The notes: a model not told the origin generated them from the sequence alone. DNA of 64,000 nucleotides from Nocardia acididurans (GCF_016741815.1 NZ_JAERRJ010000020.1:1-64000); one strand, 5' to 3'; positions 18,589 to 28,001 are shown, numbered from the stretch's first letter. Numbers and translations are program-made.

Positions 18589-19581
18589 TCACCGCGAATC
18601 GAGTCCCCGGGCCAGCACCGGCCAGGAATTGATCAGCGCGTCGTGCCAGTAGCCCCAGGAGTGGGTGCCGACCGGATGGAAGTCGTAGGTGGCGGGAATG
18701 CCCAGAGCGGTCAAGCGCGCCTGGAGATTTCGGCTGCAGTAGTCGGTGGCCGCCTCGAGGACGCCGCCGACCGTCAGCTGATGGGCCAGACCGTCGAAGC
18801 CGGGCAGCGAGTAGGGGCCGTCGAGCACATCGTGCGGTCCGGGCAGGCCGGAGCCGTTGGAGATGTAGAGATCGACCCCGCGCAGCCGGTCGGCGTGCAC
18901 ATAGGGGTCGTTCGCCGCCCACATCGGATCACCCAGGGGCCCATACATGTTCATGCTGTCGCCGGGGCCCTGCTCGAGCACCAGGTTCACGAAGGCGTAG
19001 CCGAGCGGGTCGCTGATCTGCGCGCAGCCGCTATAGGACGCCACCGACCGGTACAGGCCGGGTTTCGCGATCGCCAGCTGCAGCACCGAGGTGCCGGAGG
19101 TGGACAGGCCCGCGATGGCGTTGAAACCGTTCGCGCCCAGGGCCGAATCGATCAGCGGGGGTAGCTCCTCGGTCAGGAAGGTCTTCCACTTGATCACGCC
19201 CAGCGCCGGATCCGGTGCGCGCCAATCGGTGTAGTAGCTGGTGAATCCACCGATCGGCTGCACCACGTTGACGTCCTTGCCCGCCAGGAACTCCAGGGCC
19301 TGCGGCGCGCGGTGATCCCAATTCGCCGTGCCCTCACCGCCATCCGCGCCATTGAGCAGATACAGGACCGGGCGGGGCCGGGAGGTGTCGGCCGGGCGCT
19401 GCACCTCCACGGTGATCTCGCGGGCCATGGCCGCCGAGTACACCCGCAGGGTCAGATGGCGAGCGTCCACGGGATCGTACGCGGCGATACGGGATTCGTT
19501 CGGCGACACCGGTTCGGCGTGAACCGGCGCGCACGCCAGGGCCATCGTGAACGCCAGGGCCAGCCCGGCCATCCTTCGCAT
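18589..19581 (-). CDS. Antigen-85-like mycolyltransferase/esterase, secreted
   Basis: A 330-residue exported protein with a signal peptide (MRRMAGLALAFTMALACAPVHA). The mature part has the esterase-D/Ag85 layout: VLYLLNG, WKTFLTEELPPLI, the nucleophile motif AGLSTSGTSVLQLA, and HPVGTHSWGYWHDAL near the end with the likely catalytic His. Ag85 enzymes transfer mycolic acids between trehalose esters and arabinogalactan in the envelope. The family is typical of mycolate-bearing bacteria and supports the Mycobacteriales assignment. Upstream ATGs in frame are less plausible because they precede the signal sequence. Confidence 0.87.
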   Translation of the reverse strand: MRRMAGLALAFTMALACAPVHAEPVSPNESRIAAYDPVDARHLTLRVYSAAMAREITVEVQRPADTSRPRPVLYLLNGADGGEGTANWDHRAPQALEFLAGKDVNVVQPIGGFTSYYTDWRAPDPALGVIKWKTFLTEELPPLIDSALGANGFNAIAGLSTSGTSVLQLAIAKPGLYRSVASYSGCAQISDPLGYAFVNLVLEQGPGDSMNMYGPLGDPMWAANDPYVHADRLRGVDLYISNGSGLPGPHDVLDGPYSLPGFDGLAHQLTVGGVLEAATDYCSRNLQARLTALGIPATYDFHPVGTHSWGYWHDALINSWPVLARGLDSR

Positions 19582-19616
19582 GATCAGGTATTCGGAGCCG
19601 AACACCGATCGGCGCT

Positions 19617-19886
19617 TCAACGACCCCGCGAGACCAGTTGGCAGCTGCCGTTCTCGCACGACTTCCGCAGGCGGCCAAGCGAAACCGTCTGCAGTAGCCC
19701 GATCACCCAGCAGGCCGGGCAGCCGCGCAGCGCCACCACCCCGAGGGGCAGCAGAAGCAGGCTGAACCAGCCGACCACTGGCGACAGCGCGAGAGCGCCC
19801 ACGAGCGAACCGAATCCGAGGACTCCGCGCGTCAGATGCGCGGGCACGGACCTGCTGGCGAACCGAGTGTCCGGTGCTCCGTTCAT
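19617..19886 (-). CDS. Small DUF2892-like membrane protein
   Basis: An 89-residue protein with a hydrophobic hairpin (GVLGFGSLVGALALSPVVGW and the following stretch), a GCPACWVIGL motif and a Cys-containing tail (KSCENGSCQL). The pattern resembles DUF2892/YgaP-like inner-membrane proteins. Its ATG overlaps the stop of the sigma factor gene by ATGA, so it is co-translated with it. It might act as a membrane partner or target of the sigma module. The CPxC-type cysteines hint at redox or metal sensing, which is inference. Confidence 0.65.
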   Translation of the reverse strand: MNGAPDTRFASRSVPAHLTRGVLGFGSLVGALALSPVVGWFSLLLLPLGVVALRGCPACWVIGLLQTVSLGRLRKSCENGSCQLVSRGR

Positions 19887-20437
19887 TCCGGCACCCCCTC
19901 GATCGGCTCGCCGAGTTCGGTCCGCACCGCCGCACGGGCCCGGTGCAGCCTGGATTTCATGGCGGCCGTGCTCAATCCGACGGACGCGGCCACCACGCTC
20001 CCGGGCAGGCCCTGCACATCCCGCATGATCAGAACCCGGCGCTGATCGACGGGCAGTGCCGCGATCACCGCCGCCACCCGCTCGAGCTCCAGCCGGGCCA
20101 GCACATCCTCCTCGGCCGAGGACACCCACGCCTCGGCGGCGGCTTCGTCACGGCGCGCCAACTCCGCCACCCGCCGCAGGCATTCGTTGCGCACGATCCG
20201 GAACATCCACGAGGCCAGGGCCGCTGTCGCCCGCAATGTCCCGATCTTGCGATACAGGATGATCATCGCCTCCTGCGCCGCGTCCTCGGCATCCTGGCTG
20301 CTCGCGCACAGCGAATGCGCGAACCGCCGGACGTGCGGATGCGCCCCGGAGAGCAGCGCCGCGATCGACGCCTCATCCCCGCCCTGCGCCGCCGCGACCA
20401 CCTGCGCCGCCGGCCACGACGCCGCTCCCCTACCCAC
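19883..20437 (-). CDS. ECF-family RNA polymerase sigma factor
   Basis: A 184-residue sigma-70 factor of the extracytoplasmic-function type. Region 2 is SQDAEDAAQEAMIILYRK with WMFRIVRNECLR; region 4 is LPVDQRRVLIMRDVQGLPG through STAAMKSRLHRARAAVR. The likely start is the GTG at 20437, inside the end of the upstream 31-codon gene. No classical zinc anti-sigma factor is adjacent. The flanking small membrane proteins are the obvious candidates for control. Confidence 0.88.
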   Translation of the reverse strand: MGRGAASWPAAQVVAAAQGGDEASIAALLSGAHPHVRRFAHSLCASSQDAEDAAQEAMIILYRKIGTLRATAALASWMFRIVRNECLRRVAELARRDEAAAEAWVSSAEEDVLARLELERVAAVIAALPVDQRRVLIMRDVQGLPGSVVAASVGLSTAAMKSRLHRARAAVRTELGEPIEGVPE

Positions 20438-20525
20438 GCGACCGCGCCTTCCGCCGCCGCAGCACCAGCACACAGCCGCACACCGAGACGGCCGCGACCA
20501 CCGCGACCACGATTCCTACGATCAT
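20430..20525 (-). CDS. 31-residue single-pass membrane peptide
   Basis: MIVGIVVAVVAAVSVCGCVL followed by RRRKARSRG encodes one transmembrane segment with a basic cytosolic tail, and two Cys sit at the membrane edge. AGAAAGGG lies 5-12 bases before the ATG at 20525, a good ribosome-binding site. The gene overlaps the GTG start of the ECF sigma gene by 8 bases, so it is probably its upstream cistron. No homolog is recognised. A longer form starting farther upstream is possible but has a weaker start. Confidence 0.55.
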   Translation of the reverse strand: MIVGIVVAVVAAVSVCGCVLVLRRRKARSRG

Positions 20526-20672
20526 CGTGAACCCTTTCTCCGATATGCCGGACTCGATTGTCCGCACAGTCATAAGAGCCGCCATCCGCGAAAAGGATTC
20601 GCCCCCGCCGGAGTTCACATCTCACTATGCTGCCTCGGGATCAATCGGCTACAGAGAGAGTGGAGGCGTTAC

Positions 20673-20963
20673 ATGTCAGTCAAGACCGCACTGTCATCGC
20701 TCGCGGTGCTCAGTGCTCTTGCTGGTTTCTCGATGCTCGGCGGACCCGCCGCGGCGCACGCGGAAGCCCCGTCCGGGCTGTGCACCCCCGGATCGTTCGC
20801 CCTCGACCCGGACGACGACACCATGCTGTACCGGTGCGATATCGGCATGTGGATGGGGTCGAAGTGCCCCGACAACGAGTACGCCATGGAGATGACGCCG
20901 ACGGAGTTCCACTGCATGGCCCGGCCGGACGAGAAGCAGGAAAAGGCCACGACGCAGCGCTAG
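20673..20963 (+). CDS. Small secreted cysteine-containing protein
   Basis: A 96-residue exported protein with a signal peptide (MSVKTALSSLAVLSALAGFS..., cleavage near AHA-EAPS). The ~65-residue mature part has four cysteines (GLCTPG, YRCDIG, SKCPDNE, FHCMAR) that could form two disulfides, and many acidic residues. GTGGAGG precedes the ATG. It converges with a SRPBCC gene, overlapping by 4 bases. No family is recognised. Confidence 0.75.
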   Translation: MSVKTALSSLAVLSALAGFSMLGGPAAAHAEAPSGLCTPGSFALDPDDDTMLYRCDIGMWMGSKCPDNEYAMEMTPTEFHCMARPDEKQEKATTQR

Positions 20964-21391
20964 GACCGCGACGGGGCAGACCCGGCGGAGGGGTGTCCGG
21001 CGGCCGCGAGCGCGGCCAGGGCGGACACCGAGTCCCGAACGATCCTCCGCTGGGTCTCCAGCCGGGCGGCCTCGGCCTCCGGCAGTTCGACGTGCACGTG
21101 GATGTCGGTGCCGGTGCGGGCGGGGACCAGCCGCCATTCGAAGAGCAGGTCCGAGACCAGGCAGGATATGGTCACGCGGCGGTCGTGGCGGTCGGTGCGC
21201 AGCGTCTGGGGCATCGGGAAGTCGGGGTAGCCGTCGGGGTACATGGTGTAGCGGTCCGGCTGCGATTCCGGTGCGGGATCGATGGATCCGATGCCCGCCC
21301 ACCATTCGGGGAATCGGCCCGGGTCGTAGAGCAGCTGCCAGACATCCTCCGGGGCGGCGGCGCTGTGCGCGTGGTCATCGAAGCTCGGCAT
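20960..21391 (-). CDS. SRPBCC (START-like) domain protein
   Basis: A 143-residue protein with the SRPBCC pattern: PEDVWQLLYDPGRFPEWWAG near the N-terminus and a C-terminal helix (AARLETQRRIVRDSVSALA). Members bind hydrophobic ligands or act as cyclases. It starts within the end of the SARP regulator gene (17-base overlap), so it is the last gene of that transcript. No catalytic residues can be named. Confidence 0.75.
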   Translation of the reverse strand: MPSFDDHAHSAAAPEDVWQLLYDPGRFPEWWAGIGSIDPAPESQPDRYTMYPDGYPDFPMPQTLRTDRHDRRVTISCLVSDLLFEWRLVPARTGTDIHVHVELPEAEAARLETQRRIVRDSVSALAALAAAGHPSAGSAPSRS

Positions 21392-24300
21392 GGTCGCTCC
21401 CGGCGGGGTCGAGGGGTGACAGGTCCGCGAGCACGAGAGCGAGCTCACGGTCGGGTTCCACGAAAGCGGCCAGCGGTGGACGGCCCAGATCGACGATGGT
21501 GGCCGAATAGCGTTCTCCGGTAGGGCTTCCCGCGTCCACGCGCCGTCGCCAAGCCCGCTCCGCCTGCCGCAGGCGCGTCACGGCCAGCTCCCGATCATCG
21601 CGGGCGAGGGCGATCAGGCCCTGGACGCGCTGCATTCGCGCCACCAGGGTGTCGGGAAAGTCGCCCGCCGTCACCGGTTCCAAGGCGACTTCCCGGAGCT
21701 CCTCCTCCGCGGCCATGAGATCGCCTGTGCGGGTGAGCATTTCGGCGCAGTGCAGCCTGGTCAACGCTCGGCTGATCGGTGCGTCCGAACTCAGCGCACG
21801 CCGGAACTGGGCAATCGCCTCATCGGGATCCCCGCACGCCTGAGCCAGCAGGCCGCGATCATGCCGCACCAGCCCGGCCAGATCCGCACTGCCGAGACGT
21901 TCCGCGGCCGCCGCCGCGCCATCCAGGGCCGCACGCGCTTCGGGCAACCGCCCGAGCCGCCGCAGCAGCGCGCAGCGACCGGACTGCGTGTACACGATCA
22001 GTCGCAGCAGATCGTTCGGCACCACCAGCGACAGGCATCGATCAGCGAAATCCAGTGCCCGCTCGAACATTCCGGCACACGCCGCCGCACCCGCCGCATT
22101 GATCAAGCAGCTGTAGGCCAGATCGGGTCGCCCCGCCCGCCCGGCCGCTGCCGCCGCATCGAGCAGCGGCCCGAAACTCTCGGCGAATTGCCCGGCACGC
22201 AACAGCGCGTGCGCGCGTGCCATCTCCACATCATGGGAGAGCAGGTCGCCGAGAGGTCTGCCCTCGGTGAGTTCGCCTACCGCACCGAGCAATTCGGCGA
22301 CCTCATCCGGATCACCGGCCACCGATTCGGCCCACGCCAATCCCGCCAGCACCGCGGCCCGGATAGTGGGATCCGAATCCGGTTCGCGCTCCAGCAGATC
22401 CAATGCCGCACGGTAGGAACGCCGTGACTCACGCGGATGACAGATCCCGCCGCGCAACCACATTCCGCGCCGCAACCAGGCGGCGACCAGAGCGCCCGTG
22501 TCCTGCGGGGAGATGAGTCGCAGTGCCCGATCGAACGCGGCGTCGGAGGCCTCCATCCGACCGCGCCACGCCTCCACCTCCCCCAATTCGATCAACGCGT
22601 CAGGGTTGTCCGGCTCCACCTCGAGTGCCTCACGGAGAAAGCCGGCAGCCTCGGCGAGCGCGGCCATCGCGCGCGCATCGGCGGCCGCATGGACAAGGTG
22701 GCCGACCGCCAGATCATCGCGACCAGCCCTGCGCAGATGTCCCGCGATCTCGGCAGCCCGCCGAGTGCCGTGCACGCCTCGCGCCCGCAACGCGGCGGCG
22801 AGATCCTCATGCATCCGAGCCCGCAGCGGCTCGGCGATATCCTCGTATACCGCCGCCCGCAGCCGCGCATGCCGAAACCCGATGGCCCCCTCACGAACTC
22901 GCAACAGCCCCGACCCCAGAGCCTCGGTGGCCGCGTGATCCGGATCGGCGAGAGCAGGCAAACGCACGATCTCCGCGCGACGCATATCGTGCCCGGCCAC
23001 CGCCACCAACTCCACGAACAACCGGGCCGACCCACTCAACCGCGCCAACTCCGCCCGGGTGGCAGCACGCAGATCCGTGGCGAAACCTTCTTCGCCGAGG
23101 GCGAACTGCCGCGCGGCGGCCACCGCCAGCAGCGGGCTGCCACCCGCCACCGCGACGACCCCCGCCAGCTGCGCCGGGTTCAGCGCGCCTGCCGACGCTG
23201 CGGCGGCGAGGCCGATAGCGGTGATCGGTTCGACCCGAGCGCGGGTAGCGGATGCCCCGGTCGCGGTCCGGGCCGCGGTGAGCTGGGCGAGGGCGCGGAT
23301 ATCATCGGAATCCATTGGTCCCAGCTCGATTTCGGCCGCGAGGCTGCCCTTGGCGCGTAGTGCGCCCAGGACTGCTTCGGTGCGCGGGCTCGGCGGGAGG
23401 CGGCGGCGAGTGAGGACGAAAAGGATTGGGTGGCGGGCGATTCGACGGGTTACGTAGCCCAGGAGGTCCAGGCTGGAGGGGTCCGCGAGGTGCAGATCCT
23501 CCAGGGCGAGCGCCAGCGGGTGACGTGCGGACAGGGTGCTCAGCAGGGCGATCACGGCTTCGAAGAGGCGGATTCGATCGTGCTCCGGTCCGACGACGGG
23601 GGCGCGAGACGCCAGGGCAGGGACCAGCCGGGCCAGATCGGCGGACCACGGTGTGTCCGAGGGCAGCGGATCGGTGGCGGAGAGCAGGTCGGTCAGCAGT
23701 GCGGACCACACCTCGTACGGCATGCCGCCGGGTCCACCGGCCGCACCGCCGGCGGTCCGGGCACCGTGATGTGCTGCGGCGTCGAGGATTTCCTCGGTCA
23801 ACGCTGTCTTGCCGATCCCGCCCTCGCCCGTAATGGTGGCGACGAGGCCGATGCCGGTGTCGGTGCGCGCCAGGCACTTTCGCAACTGCTCCAGTTCGCG
23901 GGCGCGGCCGATGAACTCCGGGCGTGGCTGTGCGGGCGGAGACCAAGGGGCGACCGCGGGTTCGTGCGGGCGGATCCGGTGCATGAGGGCCGTCGTCTCG
24001 GCGGAGGGCGACAGGCCCAGTTCCGTGCTCAGCACCCGTCGCAGACGTGCGTAGGCCGCAATCGCTTCCTGTTCGTCCCCTGCCAGGGAGAGCAGCCGGA
24101 TCAGCTCACGCCCGGCGAGTTCGTTCGCCGGGTCGAGGTCGACACGCCGCCGGGCCCAACCGATCGCGGCCCGCACATCGCCGCCGGCATCATTCCCGGC
24201 CTCGGCGCGAGCGGCCAAGTCGCCCAGCGCTGCGGCCAACCGACGCGAGTGTTCGGCGCGCAGCTCGACAACCCAGTCCTCGTGCCAGCCGGCCAGCAGT

Positions 24301-24662
24301 TCACCGCGGCACAGCTCCACGGCCGCAACACGATCGCCGACGGCGGCCAGGCGCTCGAACTCCGCCAGGTCGACCCGGATTTCACCGCCGAGGCGCACGG
24401 TGTCGCGGTCCGCTTCGAGGCAGCCGCCCGCCGGGCCCAGGGCGGCGCGCAACGCCCACACCGCGCTGCGGAGGCTGGCTCGCGCATTGGCCTCCGGGAC
24501 CTCCGGCCAGAACTCCCCCGCCAGGCGCGAACGGTGATGTGGGCCGGGGTGGACGGCCAGCCAGGCCAGTAGGGCGCACACGCGTTGCCGCCGATCCGGC
24601 AGTTCCACCGATCTTCCGTCGAGTTCGACCCGCAGGGGGCCGAGGACCTGTATCCGCAGCAT
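21375..24662 (-). CDS. Large SARP/AfsR-type transcriptional activator with ATPase and TPR-like region
   Basis: A 1095-residue regulator. Residues 1-95 form an OmpR-like winged helix (MLRIQVLGPLRVELDGRSVE, RQRVCALLAWLA). The BTAD bacterial activation domain follows to about 240. An ATPase region has Walker A ITGEGGIGKTALTEEI and Walker B LALEDLHLADPSSLDLL. The C-terminal half is helical and repeat-rich, like TPRs. Such proteins switch on secondary-metabolite or stress genes. It diverges from the NTF2-like and cupin genes and is co-transcribed with the SRPBCC gene. It may control these neighbours or the CHAT locus, but no shared site was found. Confidence 0.9.
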   Translation of the reverse strand: MLRIQVLGPLRVELDGRSVELPDRRQRVCALLAWLAVHPGPHHRSRLAGEFWPEVPEANARASLRSAVWALRAALGPAGGCLEADRDTVRLGGEIRVDLAEFERLAAVGDRVAAVELCRGELLAGWHEDWVVELRAEHSRRLAAALGDLAARAEAGNDAGGDVRAAIGWARRRVDLDPANELAGRELIRLLSLAGDEQEAIAAYARLRRVLSTELGLSPSAETTALMHRIRPHEPAVAPWSPPAQPRPEFIGRARELEQLRKCLARTDTGIGLVATITGEGGIGKTALTEEILDAAAHHGARTAGGAAGGPGGMPYEVWSALLTDLLSATDPLPSDTPWSADLARLVPALASRAPVVGPEHDRIRLFEAVIALLSTLSARHPLALALEDLHLADPSSLDLLGYVTRRIARHPILFVLTRRRLPPSPRTEAVLGALRAKGSLAAEIELGPMDSDDIRALAQLTAARTATGASATRARVEPITAIGLAAAASAGALNPAQLAGVVAVAGGSPLLAVAAARQFALGEEGFATDLRAATRAELARLSGSARLFVELVAVAGHDMRRAEIVRLPALADPDHAATEALGSGLLRVREGAIGFRHARLRAAVYEDIAEPLRARMHEDLAAALRARGVHGTRRAAEIAGHLRRAGRDDLAVGHLVHAAADARAMAALAEAAGFLREALEVEPDNPDALIELGEVEAWRGRMEASDAAFDRALRLISPQDTGALVAAWLRRGMWLRGGICHPRESRRSYRAALDLLEREPDSDPTIRAAVLAGLAWAESVAGDPDEVAELLGAVGELTEGRPLGDLLSHDVEMARAHALLRAGQFAESFGPLLDAAAAAGRAGRPDLAYSCLINAAGAAACAGMFERALDFADRCLSLVVPNDLLRLIVYTQSGRCALLRRLGRLPEARAALDGAAAAAERLGSADLAGLVRHDRGLLAQACGDPDEAIAQFRRALSSDAPISRALTRLHCAEMLTRTGDLMAAEEELREVALEPVTAGDFPDTLVARMQRVQGLIALARDDRELAVTRLRQAERAWRRRVDAGSPTGERYSATIVDLGRPPLAAFVEPDRELALVLADLSPLDPAGSDHAELR

Positions 24663-24810
24663 CGCGCACCCTCTCCGCGAGACTTCAGTCTCTGCCCCCG
24701 GCACCGCGCTGGCAACCCCCTGTCCGCACGGCCGCAGCCGAGTTGACGGGCATTTGACGCACGCCGCGCACACTTCCTCCACCAGCGAAAACACCGAGGA
24801 AGGGGTAATC

Positions 24811-25179
24811 ATGAGCAATACCGAAGCCGCCCGCGGATTCGACCTCGACGAATTCCGCCGCAGTATCGAGGAGCGCGATTCCGCGGGATTGCGCGCGCTC
24901 TACGCCGAGGACGCCGAGATCCGGCTCATCGATCAGAACAATCCGCCGAGCCACCCGCTCGTCCTGCGGGGCCGCGACCAGATCGGGGCCTACCTCGACG
25001 ATGTGTGCGGGCGCGAGATGACACACGAGATCCAGCACGCCGTCACCGATGGCGTGACGGTGAATTTCTTCGAATCCTGTCGCTACCCCGACGGCACCCG
25101 GGTGCTGTGCGCGGCGACCCTGGATCTCGCCGACGGCCGCATCGTCCGGGAGACCGGCGTCCAAGCATGGGATCAGTGA
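24811..25179 (+). CDS. NTF2-like/SnoaL-fold protein
   Basis: A 122-residue protein with the small cone-shaped NTF2-like pattern: FRRSIEERDSAGLRALYAED, GRDQIGAYLDDVC and a terminal beta-rich half. Such proteins are ligand-binding proteins, isomerases or cyclases. Its ATG at 24811 follows GAGGAAGGGG. It diverges from the SARP gene and is followed 5 bases later by a cupin, suggesting a two-gene operon under SARP control. Confidence 0.78.
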   Translation: MSNTEAARGFDLDEFRRSIEERDSAGLRALYAEDAEIRLIDQNNPPSHPLVLRGRDQIGAYLDDVCGREMTHEIQHAVTDGVTVNFFESCRYPDGTRVLCAATLDLADGRIVRETGVQAWDQ

Positions 25180-25184
25180 GCGAG

Positions 25185-25535
25185 ATGAATACCGAGCATC
25201 GTGACTTCGCGGCACCCGACGAGGTGCGCGCCTTCGAATACGGCCGGGCCGAGATCCTGAAGGTCGGCGACCGGGAGATCGGCAGGCTCGTCCTGCAACC
25301 CGGCTGGCGCTGGTCCGAGCACGTCAAGCCGATCGCGGGCACCGACTGGTGCCTGGCCCCGCATTTCCAGTACCACGTGGCGGGCACGATCCACATTCTG
25401 ATGGCCGACGGCACCGAATTCGACGCCGGGCCCGGACAGGTCACCGCACTGCCGTCCGGGCACGACGCCTGGGTGGTCGGCGACGAGGAGGTGATCCTCG
25501 TCGACTGGTGGGGCGTGAGCGATTACGCCAAGTAG
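25185..25535 (+). CDS. Cupin-domain protein
   Basis: A 116-residue single-domain cupin: LQPGWRWSEHVKPIAGTDWC and PHFQYHVAGTIHILMADG, followed by GPGQVTALPSGHDAWVVGDE. The histidines (SEH, PHF, YHV, GHD) could form a metal site. An ATG at 25167 in the same frame would add six residues and overlap the upstream gene; the ATG at 25185 is chosen because it leaves a short gap. It partners the NTF2-like protein. Its substrate is unknown. Confidence 0.75.
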   Translation: MNTEHRDFAAPDEVRAFEYGRAEILKVGDREIGRLVLQPGWRWSEHVKPIAGTDWCLAPHFQYHVAGTIHILMADGTEFDAGPGQVTALPSGHDAWVVGDEEVILVDWWGVSDYAK

Positions 25536-25536
25536 C

Positions 25537-26769
25537 TCAACCGATCTCGACGACCCGCGCACAGGCGGGCGGGCCGTCGGGAACATAGTCGGGATCGTAG
25601 GAGCGCCGGGTGTTGTTGCGCCGGAACAGGCCCACCACGGTCCGGCACGAGGGTTTGGCCGACGGCCACGGAGTCTGGCCGTCGGTCAGCACGACGAGCG
25701 CGTCCGGACGCGGGTGGGTGCGAAGGGCTTTGGCGAATCCGCTGCGCAGATCCGTGCCACCCCCACCCAGCAGCGGGATGCCCTCGGCCGCGCACAGCGG
25801 ATGCGCGATCCGAGCGGCGGCATCACAGGACAGCACTGTGACCAGGTCTCGGCGACCGCCTATCGCACGGGAGATGGCAGCGACTTCCAGTAGGGCACTG
25901 CCCAATTCGGTATCGCTGACCGAGGCCGAGGTATCGATGACCACGGTCACGCGCGGGGGCGTGCGACGCAGGCTGGGCAGCACCACACCGGGGAGACTCG
26001 CCGAACGACGGGCCGGGCGGCGGTAGGTGTAGTCCTCGCCGACCCCGGGAGCCGAGACGGCGGCGCGCAACGCCGCGCCGAGCAGGTCGCGCCACGGCTG
26101 GGGCGGATGGAAGACCTCCTGCGCCCAGCGTCGCCAGCCCTCGGGGGTGTTGCCCGGCCGGCCGATGATGCCCTGCGCCACACGGAATCTCACACCGTCG
26201 CGCTCCTGCTCGCTGAGACCGTCCGCGCCGTCGGGCCCCAGCTCCCACTCGCGGTCCCAGCCGTCCGCACCGCTGCCGCAGTCGAGCCAGGCCATATCGT
26301 TGGTGTATGCGGTGAAACGGAATTCGCGCAGGTACTCCTCCATGAGCTTGCCCTCGGGCAGGCCGATATCGGCGGGCATGACCGCACCCGCAGGACGGAC
26401 CAGCCCGTCGCCGAAGATGTCGTCGTTGATCTCGAAATCCGCGGCGATATTGCGGCGCAAGGCTTCCGCCGCTCCGGTCAGTTCGTGCTCGCGGGCGAAA
26501 CGCTCACCACGCCCATGATGGTCGCGCAGCAGGTGCGATACCTCGTGTACGAGAACGCCCGCCAATTCCTCGACGGGCATGCGGTCGACGAACGCCGGTG
26601 CTGCATAGCAGCGCCAGTAGCGGTCCACGCCCATGGTCGGGACTCGACGGCACTCCACGATGTGCAGGGCGAACAGCGCGGTCGCCAAGTAGGGCCGGAC
26701 GCGGACGGCGTACAGCCGGGCGGCGAAGAGTTTCTCCAGATCCAGGGTGGCCGGTGCTTCCACGGTCAT
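25537..26769 (-). CDS. VWA-like protein with N-terminal HExxH domain (DUF2201 type)
   Basis: A 410-residue protein. The N-terminal half is metallopeptidase-like, with VHEVSHLL (HExxH, residues 75-79). The C-terminal half has a von Willebrand A-like domain with the MIDAS motif DTSAS (VTVVIDTSASVSD) and VLTDGQTP. This architecture matches DUF2201/VWA proteins paired with MoxR ATPases. Its ATG overlaps the stop of the MoxR gene. Known family roles are chaperone-like assembly or metal insertion; the client here is unknown. Confidence 0.85.
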   Translation of the reverse strand: MTVEAPATLDLEKLFAARLYAVRVRPYLATALFALHIVECRRVPTMGVDRYWRCYAAPAFVDRMPVEELAGVLVHEVSHLLRDHHGRGERFAREHELTGAAEALRRNIAADFEINDDIFGDGLVRPAGAVMPADIGLPEGKLMEEYLREFRFTAYTNDMAWLDCGSGADGWDREWELGPDGADGLSEQERDGVRFRVAQGIIGRPGNTPEGWRRWAQEVFHPPQPWRDLLGAALRAAVSAPGVGEDYTYRRPARRSASLPGVVLPSLRRTPPRVTVVIDTSASVSDTELGSALLEVAAISRAIGGRRDLVTVLSCDAAARIAHPLCAAEGIPLLGGGGTDLRSGFAKALRTHPRPDALVVLTDGQTPWPSAKPSCRTVVGLFRRNNTRRSYDPDYVPDGPPACARVVEIG

Positions 26770-28001
26770 CGGCCCGCCTCGACGAGGTCGGCGGCGCGAT
26801 CGGCGCGCTGCGAGACCGACACCACGCCGGTGAGCCGGTCGATCGAGGCCGGGACCGCCCAATTGTCCTGTCGCAGTGTGGCAAGCGTGGTCGCGGGGAC
26901 GACCACCAGATCCGGCGCTCCGGTATCCGCGGCCCGCACCAGCACCGCCCACGCGGCGTCCCAGCGCGCCCGGTCCGGACACTTGCGGACCGCCGCGACC
27001 ACGCCGTCGAGGACCGCCTGCCGCAGATCCCCGCGCTCCGGCAGCGCCACGGACATCGGATCGGCAAGCAGCGCTTCAGGATCCGGCAGATCCATGCGGT
27101 CCATGCTGGCGAGCAGCTCGAATCCCGGACCGTCCCCCACGGTGCCACGGATCAACTGCGACAGCACATCCCGCGACGAGCCCGCCGCCGTGGCGAAGGC
27201 GATGAGCCGCATGGTCATATCCCAGCTGCGCGGCGAGGCCCAGGCCCCGCCCCGGCGGGTTTCGGTGGTGGGCAGCTGATGCACGAGTTTCGGGCGGGCA
27301 GCGAGCAGCACGCATACCGCGCGTCGAGCGAAAGCGACGGCCTCCGTGAGCTTTTCCGGATCGAGCCGGGGCATCCGCGCACGCGGCCACACCCCGCCGA
27401 GTCCGCGGACCACCACCTCGTGGTCGTGCGTCCACTGCAGGTGCACGAACCGGTTGGCCAGCGGCGGGCTCAGCTCCCAGCCGTCCGCCGCCGACGAGCG
27501 CGGATTGGCGGCGGCCACGATCCGCACACCGGGCGGCAGTGTCAGCGCGCCGACCCGCCGCTCCAGGACGACCCGGAGCAGCGCGGCCTGCACAGCCGGT
27601 GGCGCGGTGGACAGTTCGTCCAGGAACAGCAGCCCGCGACCCGCCCGGACGAGCCGGACCGCCCAGTCCGGCGGAGCCATCGGCACGCCCTGCTCGGCGG
27701 GATCGTCACCCACGATGGGCAGACCCGAGAAGTCGGACGGCTCATGGACACTCGCGATCACCGTCGTCAGCGGGAGCTCCAGGGACTCGGCCAGCTGGGT
27801 CAGCGCGGCGGTCTTGCCGATGCCCGGTTCGCCCCACAGCAGCACCGGCAGATCAGCGGCCACGGCCAGCGTGAGCGCCTCGAGCTGGGTGTCGGTGCGG
27901 GGTTCGGTGGTGGTGTCGGCCAGCAGGGCGAGCAGGTCGTCGGCGATGTCGAGCTGTGCGGCATCGGCGGAGCGAACGTGGGGCAGGATGTGGATCGACA
28001 T
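26766..28001 (-). CDS. MoxR-type AAA+ ATPase
   Basis: A 411-residue ATPase. It has Walker A LLWGEPGIGKTAA, Walker B GLLFLDEL, and sensor-1 RIVAAANPRSSAADG, all typical of MoxR/AAA_5 proteins. It is coupled to the VWA/HExxH gene by a 4-base overlap and follows a 444-residue gene by 77 bases. MoxR-VWA pairs act as cytosolic remodelling machines. ATP-driven work on a complex involving the two neighbours is inferred. Confidence 0.9.
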   Translation of the reverse strand: MSIHILPHVRSADAAQLDIADDLLALLADTTTEPRTDTQLEALTLAVAADLPVLLWGEPGIGKTAALTQLAESLELPLTTVIASVHEPSDFSGLPIVGDDPAEQGVPMAPPDWAVRLVRAGRGLLFLDELSTAPPAVQAALLRVVLERRVGALTLPPGVRIVAAANPRSSAADGWELSPPLANRFVHLQWTHDHEVVVRGLGGVWPRARMPRLDPEKLTEAVAFARRAVCVLLAARPKLVHQLPTTETRRGGAWASPRSWDMTMRLIAFATAAGSSRDVLSQLIRGTVGDGPGFELLASMDRMDLPDPEALLADPMSVALPERGDLRQAVLDGVVAAVRKCPDRARWDAAWAVLVRAADTGAPDLVVVPATTLATLRQDNWAVPASIDRLTGVVSVSQRADRAADLVEAGR

